DNA from: an uncultured Phycisphaerales bacterium
GTDB taxonomy: Bacteria; Planctomycetota; Phycisphaerae; Sedimentisphaerales; Anaerobacaceae
Assembly: GCA_937927975.1 (NCBI GenBank)
Contig: CALEZT010000216.1
Span: 9,545 to 73,544, forward strand
Direction of reading: 5' to 3'
DNA length: 64,000 nucleotides
Shown in pieces: positions 25,643 to 35,061 of this stretch (within the stretch, counting starts at the first letter, position 1; each line of letters begins with the position of its first letter). Both the position numbers and the translations under genes were made by a program. Under the pieces are notes generated by a model that ran no database searches, was not told where the DNA came from, and was given only the letters and a program-made list of their open reading frames with translations.

Positions 25643-27130
25643 ATGGCATTGCTGCTGGGATACGACGTCGGAAGTTCTTCGGTCAAGGCGACGCTCATGG
25701 AGGCCGGGACGGGAAAGGTGTTCGGAGCCGCGACCTCGCCGAACCAGGAGCTGGAGATCATCGCCAAGAAGCCCGGCTGGGCCGAGCAGAACCCCGAGAC
25801 CTGGTGGGAGCACGTCAAACTGGCCACCGCCAAGATCCGCGAGCGGACGCAGTTCGACCCGTGGGACGTCAAGGCCATCGGCATCTCCTACCAGATGCAC
25901 GGCCTGGTCGCGGTCGATCGGTACAAGCGGGTCCTGCGACCGTCGATCATCTGGTGCGACAGCCGCGCGGTGCAGATCGGCCAGCAGGCCGCCAAGGCGA
26001 TCGGCCCGAAGAAATGCCTCAAGAAGCTGCTGAACCTGCCGGGCAATTTCACCGCCTCCAAGCTCAAGTGGGTCAAGGACAACGAGCCCAAGCTCTACTC
26101 GCGGATCGATAAGATCATGCTACCGGGCGACTACATCGCGATGAAAATGACCGGCGAGATCAAGACAACCCCGTCAGGCCTGTCCGAGGGGATTCTGTGG
26201 GACTACGAGAAGGACGCGCTGGCGGAGTTCGTCCTGGCCAACTACGGGATCTCGCCCGACCTGATCCCTGAGATGGTCCCGACCTTCTCCGTCCAGGGCG
26301 AGCTGACCGCCGAGGCGGCCGACGAGTTGGGCCTCAAAACTGCGACGAAGATCGGCTACCGCGCGGGCGACCAGCCCAACAACGCCTTGTCGCTGAGCGT
26401 GCTCCAGCCTGGCGAAATCGCGGTCACCGCAGGCACCTCCGGCGTCGTCTACGGCGTGACGGACAAGAAGAACTACGACTCCAAGAGCCGCGTCAACGTC
26501 TTCGTGCACGTGAACCACTCCGAGAAGAAGCCCCGCTACGGCGTGCTGCTGTGCGTCAACGGCACCGGCATCCTCAACAGTTGGCTCAAGCAGAATTTCG
26601 CCGGCGAAGGGATGAACTATCCGCAGATGAACGATCTGGCGGCGCAGGCGCCGGTCGGCTCCGAGGGCCTGACGATCCTGCCCTACGGCAACGGCGCCGA
26701 GCGGACGCTCGAAAACCGCGACCTCCGCGCTTCGGTCCACGGCTGGAACTTCAACATCCACAAGAAGTCCCATTTCCTTCGTGCCGCGCAGGAAGGCATC
26801 GTCTTTGCGCTCCAGAACGGCCTGACGATCATGACCGAGATGGGGACCAGGCTCAAGACCGTCAAAGCGGGCAACGCCAACATGTTCCTCAGTCCCCTGT
26901 TCGCGGAGGCCTTCGCGACAGTCACCGGCGCTACGGTTGAGCTGTACAACACCGACGGCTCCCAGGGCGCCGCCCGCGGGGCCGGGATCGGCACGGGCCT
27001 CTACCGCGGAACGAACGACGCCTTCATCGGTCTGGAGCCCGTCCGCACCGTCGCGCCCAACAAGCAATTGAAGAAGGCCTACCAGGCCGCCTACGAAAGC
27101 TGGACCGAAACACTCGGCAGACAACTCTGA
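25643..27130 (+). CDS. xylB: Xylulokinase, FGGY family
   Basis: 495 residues, full length for the FGGY kinase family. It phosphorylates D-xylulose to xylulose 5-phosphate for the pentose phosphate pathway, in the cytoplasm. The first actin-like domain starts LLLGYDVGSSSVKATLME (phosphate-binding loop); substrate contacts include ISYQMHGLVAVD and IIWCDSRA. The second domain begins near GYRAGDQPNNALSLSV (catalytic Asp in AGDQ) and has the ATP-site motif VTAGTSGVVYGV. Another FGGY sugar specificity (e.g. ribulose) cannot be excluded by motifs alone. AAGGGGTG precedes the ATG. It lies between the sulfatase and a GH5 enzyme and faces a sugar ABC importer. Confidence 0.9.
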   Translation: MALLLGYDVGSSSVKATLMEAGTGKVFGAATSPNQELEIIAKKPGWAEQNPETWWEHVKLATAKIRERTQFDPWDVKAIGISYQMHGLVAVDRYKRVLRPSIIWCDSRAVQIGQQAAKAIGPKKCLKKLLNLPGNFTASKLKWVKDNEPKLYSRIDKIMLPGDYIAMKMTGEIKTTPSGLSEGILWDYEKDALAEFVLANYGISPDLIPEMVPTFSVQGELTAEAADELGLKTATKIGYRAGDQPNNALSLSVLQPGEIAVTAGTSGVVYGVTDKKNYDSKSRVNVFVHVNHSEKKPRYGVLLCVNGTGILNSWLKQNFAGEGMNYPQMNDLAAQAPVGSEGLTILPYGNGAERTLENRDLRASVHGWNFNIHKKSHFLRAAQEGIVFALQNGLTIMTEMGTRLKTVKAGNANMFLSPLFAEAFATVTGATVELYNTDGSQGAARGAGIGTGLYRGTNDAFIGLEPVRTVAPNKQLKKAYQAAYESWTETLGRQL

Positions 27131-27180
27131 GAGAGAATGCAGGAAGCCGGGAGCAGCGGTCTGCAAACGAGGAGAACGGC

Positions 27181-28269
27181 ATGTGGCGATACGTGATGCC
27201 TTTGATTGCGGCGATGTCGATTGCTGCGCCGGTCGGGGCCGACCAAGGGAACGACGCCTTTGCGATCCGCCGGGGGACCAATATCAGTCACTGGCTCTCG
27301 CAGAGCACCCGTCGGGGCCCCGAGCGAACGGCGTTCTTCACGGAGAAGGACGTTCAGTACATCGCCTCCCTCGGATTCGATCACATCCGCCTGCCCGTCG
27401 ATGAAGAGCAGCTTTGGGACGAGGCGGGCGCCAAGGAACCCGAGGCGTTCGCGCTGATGCACAGCGCCATCGGCTGGGCCCGGGCGAAGAACCTCCGCGT
27501 GATCGTCGATCTGCACATCCTTCGGTCGCACCATTTCAACGCGACCGACAAGCCGCTCTGGACCGACCCCAAGGCGCAGGACAAATTCCTCGCCCTGTGG
27601 CGGGATCTGTCCGCGGAGCTGGCCAAGTACCCGCTCTCGCTCGTGGCGTACGAACTGATGAACGAGCCCGTGGCGGACAACGCCGAGGACTGGAACCGGC
27701 TCGTCGAGAAGGCCATGCGACAGATCCGCCGGACCGAGCCGCACCGCAAGATCGTCATCGGCTCGAACAAGTGGCAATCCGTCGGCACGTTCGACCAGCT
27801 CCGCATCCCCGAGGGCGACCGCGACATCATCCTGAGCTTCCACTTCTACACGCCCATGCTGCTGACGCACTACCGGGCGTCGTGGACGAGCGTCGGCAAG
27901 TACCAGGGCCCTGTGAATTATCCCGGCATGCTCGTCGACCCCGTCGAGATCGAGAAGCTCGATCCGGAGGTCGCGAAGATCGTCAAGTCCAACAATGGAG
28001 TCTGGGACCGCGAGAAGCTCGAAGCCCAGTTCGCCAAGCCGCTGGCTCTGGCCCAGAAGCTCGACCTGCCGCTCTATTGCGGGGAGTGGGGCGCAATCTC
28101 GGGCGCTCCCCAGGAGGCCCGGCTGCGATGGTACCGCGATATGCGGGCCAACCTGGAGAAGCACGGCATCGCCTGGGCCACCTGGGACTACAAGGGCGGC
28201 TTCGGCATCATCGGCCGGGGCGGCCAACCCAACGAGGATATGATCGGGGCGCTGCTCGGCAAACAGTGA
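27181..28269 (+). CDS. GH5-family glycoside hydrolase (cellulase/mannanase-like), exported
   Basis: 362 residues with a signal peptide (YVMPLIAAMSIAAPVGA). The TIM barrel starts RRGTNISHWLS; family GH5 features include HIRLPVDEEQLWD, DLHILRSHHF, the acid/base candidate Glu162 in YELMNEPVADN, HFYTP, and the nucleophile candidate Glu302 in YCGEWGAIS. It would cut beta-linked polysaccharide outside the cytoplasm; the exact substrate is not readable. It starts 50 nt after xylB and is probably in the same transcript. Confidence 0.9.
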   Translation: MWRYVMPLIAAMSIAAPVGADQGNDAFAIRRGTNISHWLSQSTRRGPERTAFFTEKDVQYIASLGFDHIRLPVDEEQLWDEAGAKEPEAFALMHSAIGWARAKNLRVIVDLHILRSHHFNATDKPLWTDPKAQDKFLALWRDLSAELAKYPLSLVAYELMNEPVADNAEDWNRLVEKAMRQIRRTEPHRKIVIGSNKWQSVGTFDQLRIPEGDRDIILSFHFYTPMLLTHYRASWTSVGKYQGPVNYPGMLVDPVEIEKLDPEVAKIVKSNNGVWDREKLEAQFAKPLALAQKLDLPLYCGEWGAISGAPQEARLRWYRDMRANLEKHGIAWATWDYKGGFGIIGRGGQPNEDMIGALLGKQ

Positions 28270-28341
28270 TCTGGACTCTTGCCGGGCAAGTCCCCGACCG
28301 CGCTTGGATCCGCAGGGACCGTGTGCCCCATGGTCCTGGGC

Positions 28342-29487
28342 TCACCTGCTGTCGATCGCCTTGGCGCGGGCCATCTGGTCGAGGGCGACGGCGCCGATGA
28401 TGATCGCGCCGATGACGACGAGCTGAATGTTGGTCGAGATGCCCAGCAGGGTCAGGCCGTTTCGCAGGAAGCTGATCAGCAGGGTGCCGATGATCGTGCC
28501 GACGACCGTGCCCCGCCCGCCGCTGAGGCTGGCGCCGCCGATGACGACCGCCGCGATGACGTCGAGCTCCAGGCTTACGCCCGCGGTCGGCTGGGCGGAC
28601 ACCGTTCGACTGGTCGCGATCATCGCGGCCAGACCGACGAACAGCCCAGTCAACGCATAGATGATCAGCAGGTTGCGATTGACGTTCACGCCGGCGTGGT
28701 AAGCCGCCTGGCGGTTGGAGCCGATGGCGTAGGTGTACCTGCCCAGAGGCATGTACCGCAGGATGAAGAAGCCCAGCAGGGCGATCGCCAGGAAGATCAG
28801 CACGTTCACCGGGATGCTTGCGACGGTGCTCTGCCCGAGGAAGGTGTAGGTGGGCACGTCGAACATCATGCCGTCGTTCATCACGTAGGAGATGCCCCGA
28901 AAGGCGCTCATCGTGCCCAGCGTGACGATAAAGGGAGGCAGGTTCAGCCGGGTGATCAGGCCGCCATTGAGCAGGCCGCAGAGAAGGCCCATCCAGAGCC
29001 CAGCGACTGTACCAATCCACAGGGCTGCCGACATCGGGACCTGCGGGAATGTCCGCCAGAATAGACCGTGGACCGCCAGGATGGTCAGTACAGGAGCAAT
29101 CGCCAAAACTAGCCACCGCCAGCCGCGAAGCCGTCGTGCGAGCCTTATGCCGATCAACGCAATCGCTGTAGCCAGCGGTATCTCTGCAAATGCAGCCACC
29201 AGCGAGTCAGACAGCCAGTGCACGCCCTGAGTCTTCGCCAAACAGAGCATGGTCCCTCCGGCGACCATGCCGGCCAGCGCCATCATCGAGCCGACGGACA
29301 GGTCGATGCCGCCGGAGATGATGACCGCGGTCATGCCCATCGCGATGATGCCGTTGACGCTCGAGCGGCTCAGGACGTTGAAGAAGTTCTCCGCGGTCAG
29401 GAACGAGTCCGGCTCCAGGGCCGAGAGGGCCGCGATCAGGAGGATCAGCGTGCCGAAGGGCAGAAGCTGTCGGATGAATCGATTCAT
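28342..29487 (-). CDS. RbsC-like sugar ABC transporter permease
   Basis: 381 residues, about 10 membrane helices. The family signature (GMTAVIISGGIDLSVGSMMAL ... NGGLITRLNLPPFIVTLGTMS ... VVIGGASLSGGRGTVVGTI) is clear. It is about 60 residues longer than E. coli RbsC: a segment around residues 90-155 (LATAIALIGIRLARRLRGWRW and a second hydrophobic helix) is extra. It forms the membrane channel with the ATPase encoded at 29599. Last gene of the leftward importer operon, separated from the ATPase gene by a repeat. Confidence 0.9.
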   Translation of the reverse strand: MNRFIRQLLPFGTLILLIAALSALEPDSFLTAENFFNVLSRSSVNGIIAMGMTAVIISGGIDLSVGSMMALAGMVAGGTMLCLAKTQGVHWLSDSLVAAFAEIPLATAIALIGIRLARRLRGWRWLVLAIAPVLTILAVHGLFWRTFPQVPMSAALWIGTVAGLWMGLLCGLLNGGLITRLNLPPFIVTLGTMSAFRGISYVMNDGMMFDVPTYTFLGQSTVASIPVNVLIFLAIALLGFFILRYMPLGRYTYAIGSNRQAAYHAGVNVNRNLLIIYALTGLFVGLAAMIATSRTVSAQPTAGVSLELDVIAAVVIGGASLSGGRGTVVGTIIGTLLISFLRNGLTLLGISTNIQLVVIGAIIIGAVALDQMARAKAIDSR

Positions 29488-29521
29488 AGTGATCAGACCT
29501 CGTCATGCCAAGCGAGGGCAA

Positions 29522-29588
29522 GTCCTATCTGTCCTATGGGTCCCATGAGTCCTATTCAATAGGACGGATGGGACTGATGGGACACATG
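29522..29588. repeat. GTCCTATnGGTCCC inverted repeat, copy 2
   Basis: Left side TCCTATCTGTCCTATGGGTC and on, right side AATAGGACGGATGGGACTG and on, an imperfect inverted repeat around TATTCAATA. It lies in the 111-bp gap between permease and ATPase. Related to the shorter run at 25.58 kb. Confidence 0.6.
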
Positions 29589-29598
29589 GTACCGCCGC

Positions 29599-31077
29599 TC
29601 ACGTCTTTTCTTCCACCGCCGCCAGATGCATCACTTCCTCCGGCGTCGTTTCTTTCGTCACGAGATTGCCGACGAGCCGGCCGCGACGCATCACCAGGAT
29701 TCGGTCGGCCACGCCGAACAGCTCGGGCAGCTCCGAGGAGATGAACAGGATCCCCCTGCCCTCCTCGGCCAGGCGGTTCAGGAGCAGATACACCTCCGCC
29801 TTGGCGCCGACGTCGATGCCCCGCGTGGGCTCGTCGAAGATCAGAAACTTCGAGTCGGCCAGCAACCAGCGGGCGATCAACAACTTCTGCTGGTTGCCGC
29901 CGGAGAGGGAACTGGCCGGGGCGCGGGGCGACGACCACTTGACCGCGATCCGCGAGCCTACGTCGGCTGCAATCCGGTTCTCCCGGCTCGGCTTGATGAA
30001 AGGCCGAAAGCCGATCTGTTCCAGGTTCGGCAGCGTGATGTTCCAACTGCACGCAAGCTCCAGGCACAGGCCCGTCCGCTTGCGGTCCTCGGTGAGCAGA
30101 GCGATTCCACTGCGGATCGCGTCGGCGGCAGAGGCGATGCTCAGTTCGCGTCCCTCCAGCATCACGATGCCGGCGGTCTTCTTGTCCACGCCGAAGACAG
30201 CTCGCGCCACCTCGGTCCGGCCCGCGCCGACCAAACCGGCCATGCCGACGATCTCGCCGCGACGGACTTCGAAACCCACGCTCTCGATGCCGGTCTCGGA
30301 CGACAGGCCGCTCACCTGCACGAGCGTCTCGCCAATTCGGGCCGATCGGCTCGGAAAGAAATCCGTCAGTTCGCGTCCGACCATGTGATGCACGATTTTC
30401 GGAATATCCATCGCGGCTGCGGGCTCCGAGTGCACGAGCCGGCCGTCGCGAAGGACGCTGACCTCGTCGGCCAGGTCGATGATCTCTTCGAGTCGATGCG
30501 AGATGTAGACGATCGAAAGCCCCTGGCTTCGCAGACTGCGGACGACCTCGAAAAGCCGCCTGGCCTCGGTCTCGGAGAGCGAGGACGTGGGCTCGTCCAT
30601 CACCAGGATCGAGGCTTTTCGACGCAAAGCCTTGAGGATCTCGACGATCTGGCAGTCGCCGGTGGCGAGGTCCTCGACCTTGGCCGAGGGGCGGATGTCG
30701 AAGCGGTACTGGCGGGCGAGTTCCCCCGCCTGCCAGGCCATGCGTCCGTGGCTGACGATGAAGGGCAGCGATCCCCTGGGCTCGGCCCCGAGATAGATGT
30801 TCTCCGCGACCGTCAGATGTTCCGCAAGATCGAGCTCCTGATAGATCATGGACACGCCGGCGTCGAGCGCCGCGCCGGGATTGGCGAAGACCTGCTGTTG
30901 GCCGTGGATTTCGATGTCGCCCGCGTCGGGCTGGTAGACGCCCGCGAGGATCTTCATCAACGTGGACTTGCCTGCGCCGTTCTCGCCGACGAGGGCGTGG
31001 ACCGTGCCTTCGCGAACGGCGAACGTCACGCCGCTCAGCGCCGGGACCGAGCCGAACCGCTTGGAGATTCCCGTCAT
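29599..31077 (-). CDS. Sugar ABC transporter ATP-binding protein (RbsA/MglA type, two NBDs)
   Basis: 492 residues with two nucleotide-binding domains. NBD1 has Walker A GENGAGKST and Walker B ILVMDEPTSSL, but its signature loop reads LATGDCQ instead of LSVGQQQ. NBD2 has a degenerate Walker A region (GMAGLVGAGRTE), as usual in this family, the signature LSGGNQQKLLIARWLL and Walker B LIFDEPTRGIDVG. It powers import of a monosaccharide. The ATG at 31077 lacks a good ribosome site, and the domain starts almost at once (KRFGSVPALSGV), so an alternative upstream non-ATG start is possible. Confidence 0.9.
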   Translation of the reverse strand: MTGISKRFGSVPALSGVTFAVREGTVHALVGENGAGKSTLMKILAGVYQPDAGDIEIHGQQQVFANPGAALDAGVSMIYQELDLAEHLTVAENIYLGAEPRGSLPFIVSHGRMAWQAGELARQYRFDIRPSAKVEDLATGDCQIVEILKALRRKASILVMDEPTSSLSETEARRLFEVVRSLRSQGLSIVYISHRLEEIIDLADEVSVLRDGRLVHSEPAAAMDIPKIVHHMVGRELTDFFPSRSARIGETLVQVSGLSSETGIESVGFEVRRGEIVGMAGLVGAGRTEVARAVFGVDKKTAGIVMLEGRELSIASAADAIRSGIALLTEDRKRTGLCLELACSWNITLPNLEQIGFRPFIKPSRENRIAADVGSRIAVKWSSPRAPASSLSGGNQQKLLIARWLLADSKFLIFDEPTRGIDVGAKAEVYLLLNRLAEEGRGILFISSELPELFGVADRILVMRRGRLVGNLVTKETTPEEVMHLAAVEEKT

Positions 31078-31177
31078 CCGCAGGGCGATCTGATGTGTGA
31101 TTGTTGATGTATGATTGTCGATTTTCGGAGGCCTCCCAAATCAGAGATCGACCTTCACAAATCCCCCTTCGTCCCGC

Positions 31178-32161
31178 TCAGATCTGCGACTTGAGCAGCT
31201 CCATGATCCTGGGATCGTTGAGTCGCTCGGCGGTGATCAGCTCGACGCCGGTGTCGACCTCCTTGGGCACCGACTCGCCCTGGAGATGACGGAGGATCGT
31301 CTTGACGCCTTCGTAGCCCATCTTGTACGGATTCTGGATGATCAGGCTGTCGAGGTCGCCTTTGCGGAGGCCCTCGACGACCATGGGCCAGGCGTCAAAT
31401 CCGACCATCTTGATCTTCTTGGCGGCCTGGCCCTGCTGGAGAATCTGGAGGACCGTCAAGGCGCCGCCGGCGGTGGTGGCGTTGCAGGCGAAGACGCCGT
31501 CGATGTCCGCGTTCCGCGTGAGCATGTCCTGCGTCACGTCGCGGGCCTTGTCCATCGTCGGCGGGTTGGGATACTGCGAATCCACGATCTCGATCGCAGG
31601 GAACTCCTTGCCCAGCGTTTCGCGGAACCCCTGGATTCGGGCGTCCGTCGATCCCGAGCCGGGCGTCCAGGCGACCAGAATGATCTTGCCTTTGCCGTCG
31701 AGAATCCCGCCCATGCGACGGGCAGCCAGGACGCCGCCCTGGAAGTTGTCGGTCGCCAGGAAGGACAGATATTTGTCCGTCTCGACGCCGGAATCGACGA
31801 TCACACAGGGGATCTTGCGGGCTGCGATCTTCTCGACGGTCGGGGCCAGAGCGTTGCGGCTGCCCGGCGCCAGAATGATCCCGTCGACCTTCTTGGCCAT
31901 CATGTCTTCGATGATCTGATTCTGCCGCTCGAAGTCGGTCTCGACCTCCGGACCGTTCCAGAGAATGGTGACCCCCTCGTCTTTGCCGGCCTGTTCGGCC
32001 CCGTTCCGAACGCCCTTCCAGTACTGCGAGACGATTTCCTTGGGGACAACGCCGATCCGGCGGGTCTGCTGCGTACCCGAACCGCCTTTACGCATGATGC
32101 CGATCCCGACGAACATGCCTACGAAGACGACGAACAGAACGACCCACATCACGTTCTTCAT
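31178..32161 (-). CDS. RbsB-like sugar-binding protein of the ABC importer
   Basis: 327 residues, periplasmic-binding fold type I (RIGVVPKEIVSQYWKGVRNG ... MVGFDAWPMVVEGLRKG). The N-terminus is a single hydrophobic helix without a lipobox cysteine, so it may stay membrane-anchored or be cleaved by signal peptidase I. It would deliver a sugar (ribose, xylose or similar) to the permease/ATPase. First gene of the leftward importer operon; AGGAGA precedes ATG at 32161. Frames open further upstream are not supported. Confidence 0.9.
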   Translation of the reverse strand: MKNVMWVVLFVVFVGMFVGIGIMRKGGSGTQQTRRIGVVPKEIVSQYWKGVRNGAEQAGKDEGVTILWNGPEVETDFERQNQIIEDMMAKKVDGIILAPGSRNALAPTVEKIAARKIPCVIVDSGVETDKYLSFLATDNFQGGVLAARRMGGILDGKGKIILVAWTPGSGSTDARIQGFRETLGKEFPAIEIVDSQYPNPPTMDKARDVTQDMLTRNADIDGVFACNATTAGGALTVLQILQQGQAAKKIKMVGFDAWPMVVEGLRKGDLDSLIIQNPYKMGYEGVKTILRHLQGESVPKEVDTGVELITAERLNDPRIMELLKSQI

Positions 32162-32320
32162 GATCTGCTCTCCTATGCCAATCGGTCCGATCGCGGCCGG
32201 TCGCGGACTCGCCGCCGCGGTGATGAGGTTCACAGAATACCGCTTCCGACCGAAGGACGCAACTGTCGCGAAGATCTGCAGACAGACAATTGTCGCGCAG
32301 GAGGAGGGGACGGACAACGC

Positions 32321-32353
32321 GATCCGCGTGCGCCGCCTAGGCGCACGCGGATC
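32321..32353 (-). terminator. Perfect 14-bp hairpin after the SGNH gene
   Basis: GATCCGCGTGCGCC and its exact complement with a 5-nt loop, 27 nt beyond the stop of the leftward SGNH gene. No T-run follows, so it may act as a Rho-independent-like stop with help, or as an RNA end stabiliser. Confidence 0.55.
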
Positions 32354-32379
32354 AGGCTATGGCGGTCAGTGTCGAAGCC

Positions 32380-34827
32380 TCACGGCGTCGGCTCGACCTT
32401 CAACGCACCGAGATAGGTGAAGTGGTTGCCGTTGTTGTTGGCGGCGGTCGGGGCCAGGCTGATCGTGATCTCGCCTTCCGCGGTGGGCGCGATGCCCGTC
32501 AGCGCGACGGACTTGTCCACGTTGGCCGAGGCGTTCAGCGCGACGAACCCCGAGTTGAAACCGGTGACGGTGTAGCCCGTCTCGCGGTTGTCCGTAACGC
32601 CCATCCGCGAGGCGTAGAACGTGAAGTCGTACGTCTGCGCCGGGTCCAGGCCGGTCAGCTTGAAGCTCGGGAAGACGTTGGCCAGACCGCTGAAGGTCTC
32701 CGTGTTGCCGAAGAGCGAGTCGCGGGTCGCGTCCGGCGGGAAGAGCTTGCTGTCCAGCGTCCCGTTGGTGTTGGCGCCGTTGAAGCGGGTCAGGATCACC
32801 AGGCTGATCGCAGTCGGCACGTTCTCCGTCGTGACCAGATTGCGAACCTGGGCCCCGACTGCGGCGCCGATGCTGTCGGTGACGTTGTTCCAGGCGTTGA
32901 CCGGGTCGTCGGGCGAAGGGCCGGTGCCGGTGGGCGTGGCCGAGGCGCCGAAGTCGAGCAGGATCGCCTGGGCGCGGATCTCGCCCTTGCCGATCGTCTC
33001 CTCGAGGATTTCGTTGCCCGCCAGGTCCTGCACGCCGACGACCGCCACCTCGAACGGCCCTGTCACCGGCGCCGCCAGGGTGAGCGTCACCGTCGTGGCG
33101 TCCTCGCTCAGCGCCGCTGCGCCGATCTCGATCTGTCCGGCGTTGACGCGATAATTGTCGAGGGCGGTCGCACTGTTGGGATCGAGCCGCTCGTCGAACG
33201 TCAGCTTGAGCATGAGCCTGTTGACCGGCTCGACCGACAGCAGGGCAGGAGCGTTGACATCAGGCACCACGTGCAGCAGGGCCTGGCGACTGGCGGCGCT
33301 GTAGAGCTCGTTGCTGACCTGGACCGAGAACAGAGAGCCGTCCAGGTCGAGCGTGACCGGATCGATCGTGTAGGTGAACTCGTTGGCGTCGGGAATCGGC
33401 AGGCCGTCCTTGAACCACTGGATCGCGTACGGCGGAGTGCTGTCCACCGCGGATACGAACGTCACCGGGCGGAACTCCTCGACCGTCTGGTCCGCGGGCT
33501 CCTTCACGAACACCACCGGCTGCTGCTGCGGGATTTCGTCCATCCTCATCGCGCCAAGGTAGACGAAGCGATAGGCGTTGTTGTTGCGAGCGGTCGGAGC
33601 CAGACTGATCGTGATGACTCCGTTGGCGTCCGGGACGATCCCCTGCAGGAAGGCCGCCCCGTCGATGTTGTTCGAGGCGTCAAAGACTGTCGAGCCGGAG
33701 TTGAAGCCGGTGGCGGTGTAGTCGGCTTCGCGCACGTCCGCGGCGCCCATCCGCGAGGCATAGAACGTGAAGTTGTACGTCCGCTCGGGGTCCAGGCCCA
33801 TCAATCTGAAGCTGGGGGTCACGTTGGCGAAGCCGTTCCAGTCGGCGGTGTTGCCGTAGAGCGAGTCCCCGGTGGCGTTGGCCGGGAAGAGGGTGGATGC
33901 GGTCGTGCCGTTGCGGTTGGGTCCGCTGCCGTTGAAGGGGCTGACCATCCGCAGAACCAGCGACGTCGCGCGGTTGCGGGTGTTGACCAGGCTGCGAAGG
34001 TTGCCGGTCGCGGAGCCGCCGATCTTGTCGGTGACGTTGTTCCAGTAGTTGACCGGGTCGTCGGGGGCCGGGCCGTTCTTGGTGATGGCGTCGGACGGGC
34101 CGAAATCGAAGAGGAAGCTCTGGCCCTTGCCGGCGGACCACTCCTCCAGCATGACCCCGACGACGTTCTGCCAGAGGGCGTAACCGGTCGCGTTCATGTG
34201 CAGCATGTCCGACCCGAACAACTCAGGGCGCGGCTGGCCCGCGCCGTCGAGCATGGGCGTGAAGACGTCGATGAACCACAGGTCGGGATCGTCCTTGGCC
34301 AGGGCTTCGAGCCGCAGGTTCAACTGGCGCATCAGCTCGATGTACGCGGCCCGGCTCGGGCTGGGCTTGACCGCGATGAACGCCACGTCCGTTCGGGGCA
34401 ACTGTTTCTTGACCCGGGCCAGGAACTCGACGTATTCCGCATAAACCACGTCGACGGACTTGCCGCCGGAGAGGTCATTGTCGCCTTCATAGACCAGGAC
34501 CAGCGCCGGCTCGTACACCGCCACGACACGGTCGAAGTAGTAGAGCAGATCGCTCATGTGGGAGCCGCCGAACCCGCGGTTCATCACAGGATAGTCGGGG
34601 TACGCCGCGGCCACGTTGGTCCACATGCGAACGCTGGAAGAGCCGGTGAACAAGACCGGATCGGCCGGCGGCGGACTGACGCGGTCGGCGTTTTCGAAGG
34701 CCTGGATATCCGCTTCGAACCGGGTGGGGTCCTGGGCTTGGGCCGTCAGAGACATCAAAGCCAACACGACGATCAGGAGGCCGACATACAGCCGGCCGCG
34801 ACTGGAGCTGTTGCGACTTTTCATCAT
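32380..34827 (-). CDS. SGNH-hydrolase (GDSL-type esterase) with duplicated C-terminal beta modules
   Basis: 815 residues with a signal peptide (LLIVVLALMSLTAQAQ). The SGNH domain covers ~35-235: block I LFTGSSSVRMW (Ser63/64 region), GFGGSH, block III EGDNDLSGG, and block V DMLHMNATGY with the catalytic Asp/His. These act as carbohydrate deacetylases or esterases. Next is a module of ~190 residues (FDFGPSDA...FYASRMG...ISLAPTARNNNAYRF), then an Ig-like domain (PYAIQWFKDGLPIPDANEF), a Big-like domain (LKLTFDERLDPNSA), and a second copy of the first module (LDFGASAT...FYASRMG...ISLAPTAANNNGNHF) at the C-terminus. ATG at 34827 follows GGAAGGGG. It probably deacylates the same polysaccharide the neighbours cut. 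Confidence 0.88.
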   Translation of the reverse strand: MMKSRNSSSRGRLYVGLLIVVLALMSLTAQAQDPTRFEADIQAFENADRVSPPPADPVLFTGSSSVRMWTNVAAAYPDYPVMNRGFGGSHMSDLLYYFDRVVAVYEPALVLVYEGDNDLSGGKSVDVVYAEYVEFLARVKKQLPRTDVAFIAVKPSPSRAAYIELMRQLNLRLEALAKDDPDLWFIDVFTPMLDGAGQPRPELFGSDMLHMNATGYALWQNVVGVMLEEWSAGKGQSFLFDFGPSDAITKNGPAPDDPVNYWNNVTDKIGGSATGNLRSLVNTRNRATSLVLRMVSPFNGSGPNRNGTTASTLFPANATGDSLYGNTADWNGFANVTPSFRLMGLDPERTYNFTFYASRMGAADVREADYTATGFNSGSTVFDASNNIDGAAFLQGIVPDANGVITISLAPTARNNNAYRFVYLGAMRMDEIPQQQPVVFVKEPADQTVEEFRPVTFVSAVDSTPPYAIQWFKDGLPIPDANEFTYTIDPVTLDLDGSLFSVQVSNELYSAASRQALLHVVPDVNAPALLSVEPVNRLMLKLTFDERLDPNSATALDNYRVNAGQIEIGAAALSEDATTVTLTLAAPVTGPFEVAVVGVQDLAGNEILEETIGKGEIRAQAILLDFGASATPTGTGPSPDDPVNAWNNVTDSIGAAVGAQVRNLVTTENVPTAISLVILTRFNGANTNGTLDSKLFPPDATRDSLFGNTETFSGLANVFPSFKLTGLDPAQTYDFTFYASRMGVTDNRETGYTVTGFNSGFVALNASANVDKSVALTGIAPTAEGEITISLAPTAANNNGNHFTYLGALKVEPTP

Positions 34828-34881
34828 AGTTCCCCTTCCTTTCCAACGGTCGCGACGGTCGCTTCCCATCCCTCAGGCTCC

Positions 34882-34909
34882 AGTCTACCGCATTGCCCCT
34901 CGATGTCAA
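34882..34909 (-). promoter_or_regulatory. Sigma-70 promoter for the SGNH gene
   Basis: On the minus strand, perfect TTGACA (34909-34904), 16-bp spacer, TAGACT (34887-34882), about 50 nt before the ATG at 34827. Confidence 0.5.
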
Positions 34910-35061
34910 AGCGTTTCCCTTCGGGCCAGGCCACGGGGCGCGGAACCACGGCTGAACGGATTCCGCGGACGCCATGCTCCGTCTTGTGGAAGGAGGCGTT
35001 CTTACGGCGCGTGCATCATGGCCCGCGGGGCGGATCGTCAGGATCGGTGTCACGCCGGCGA

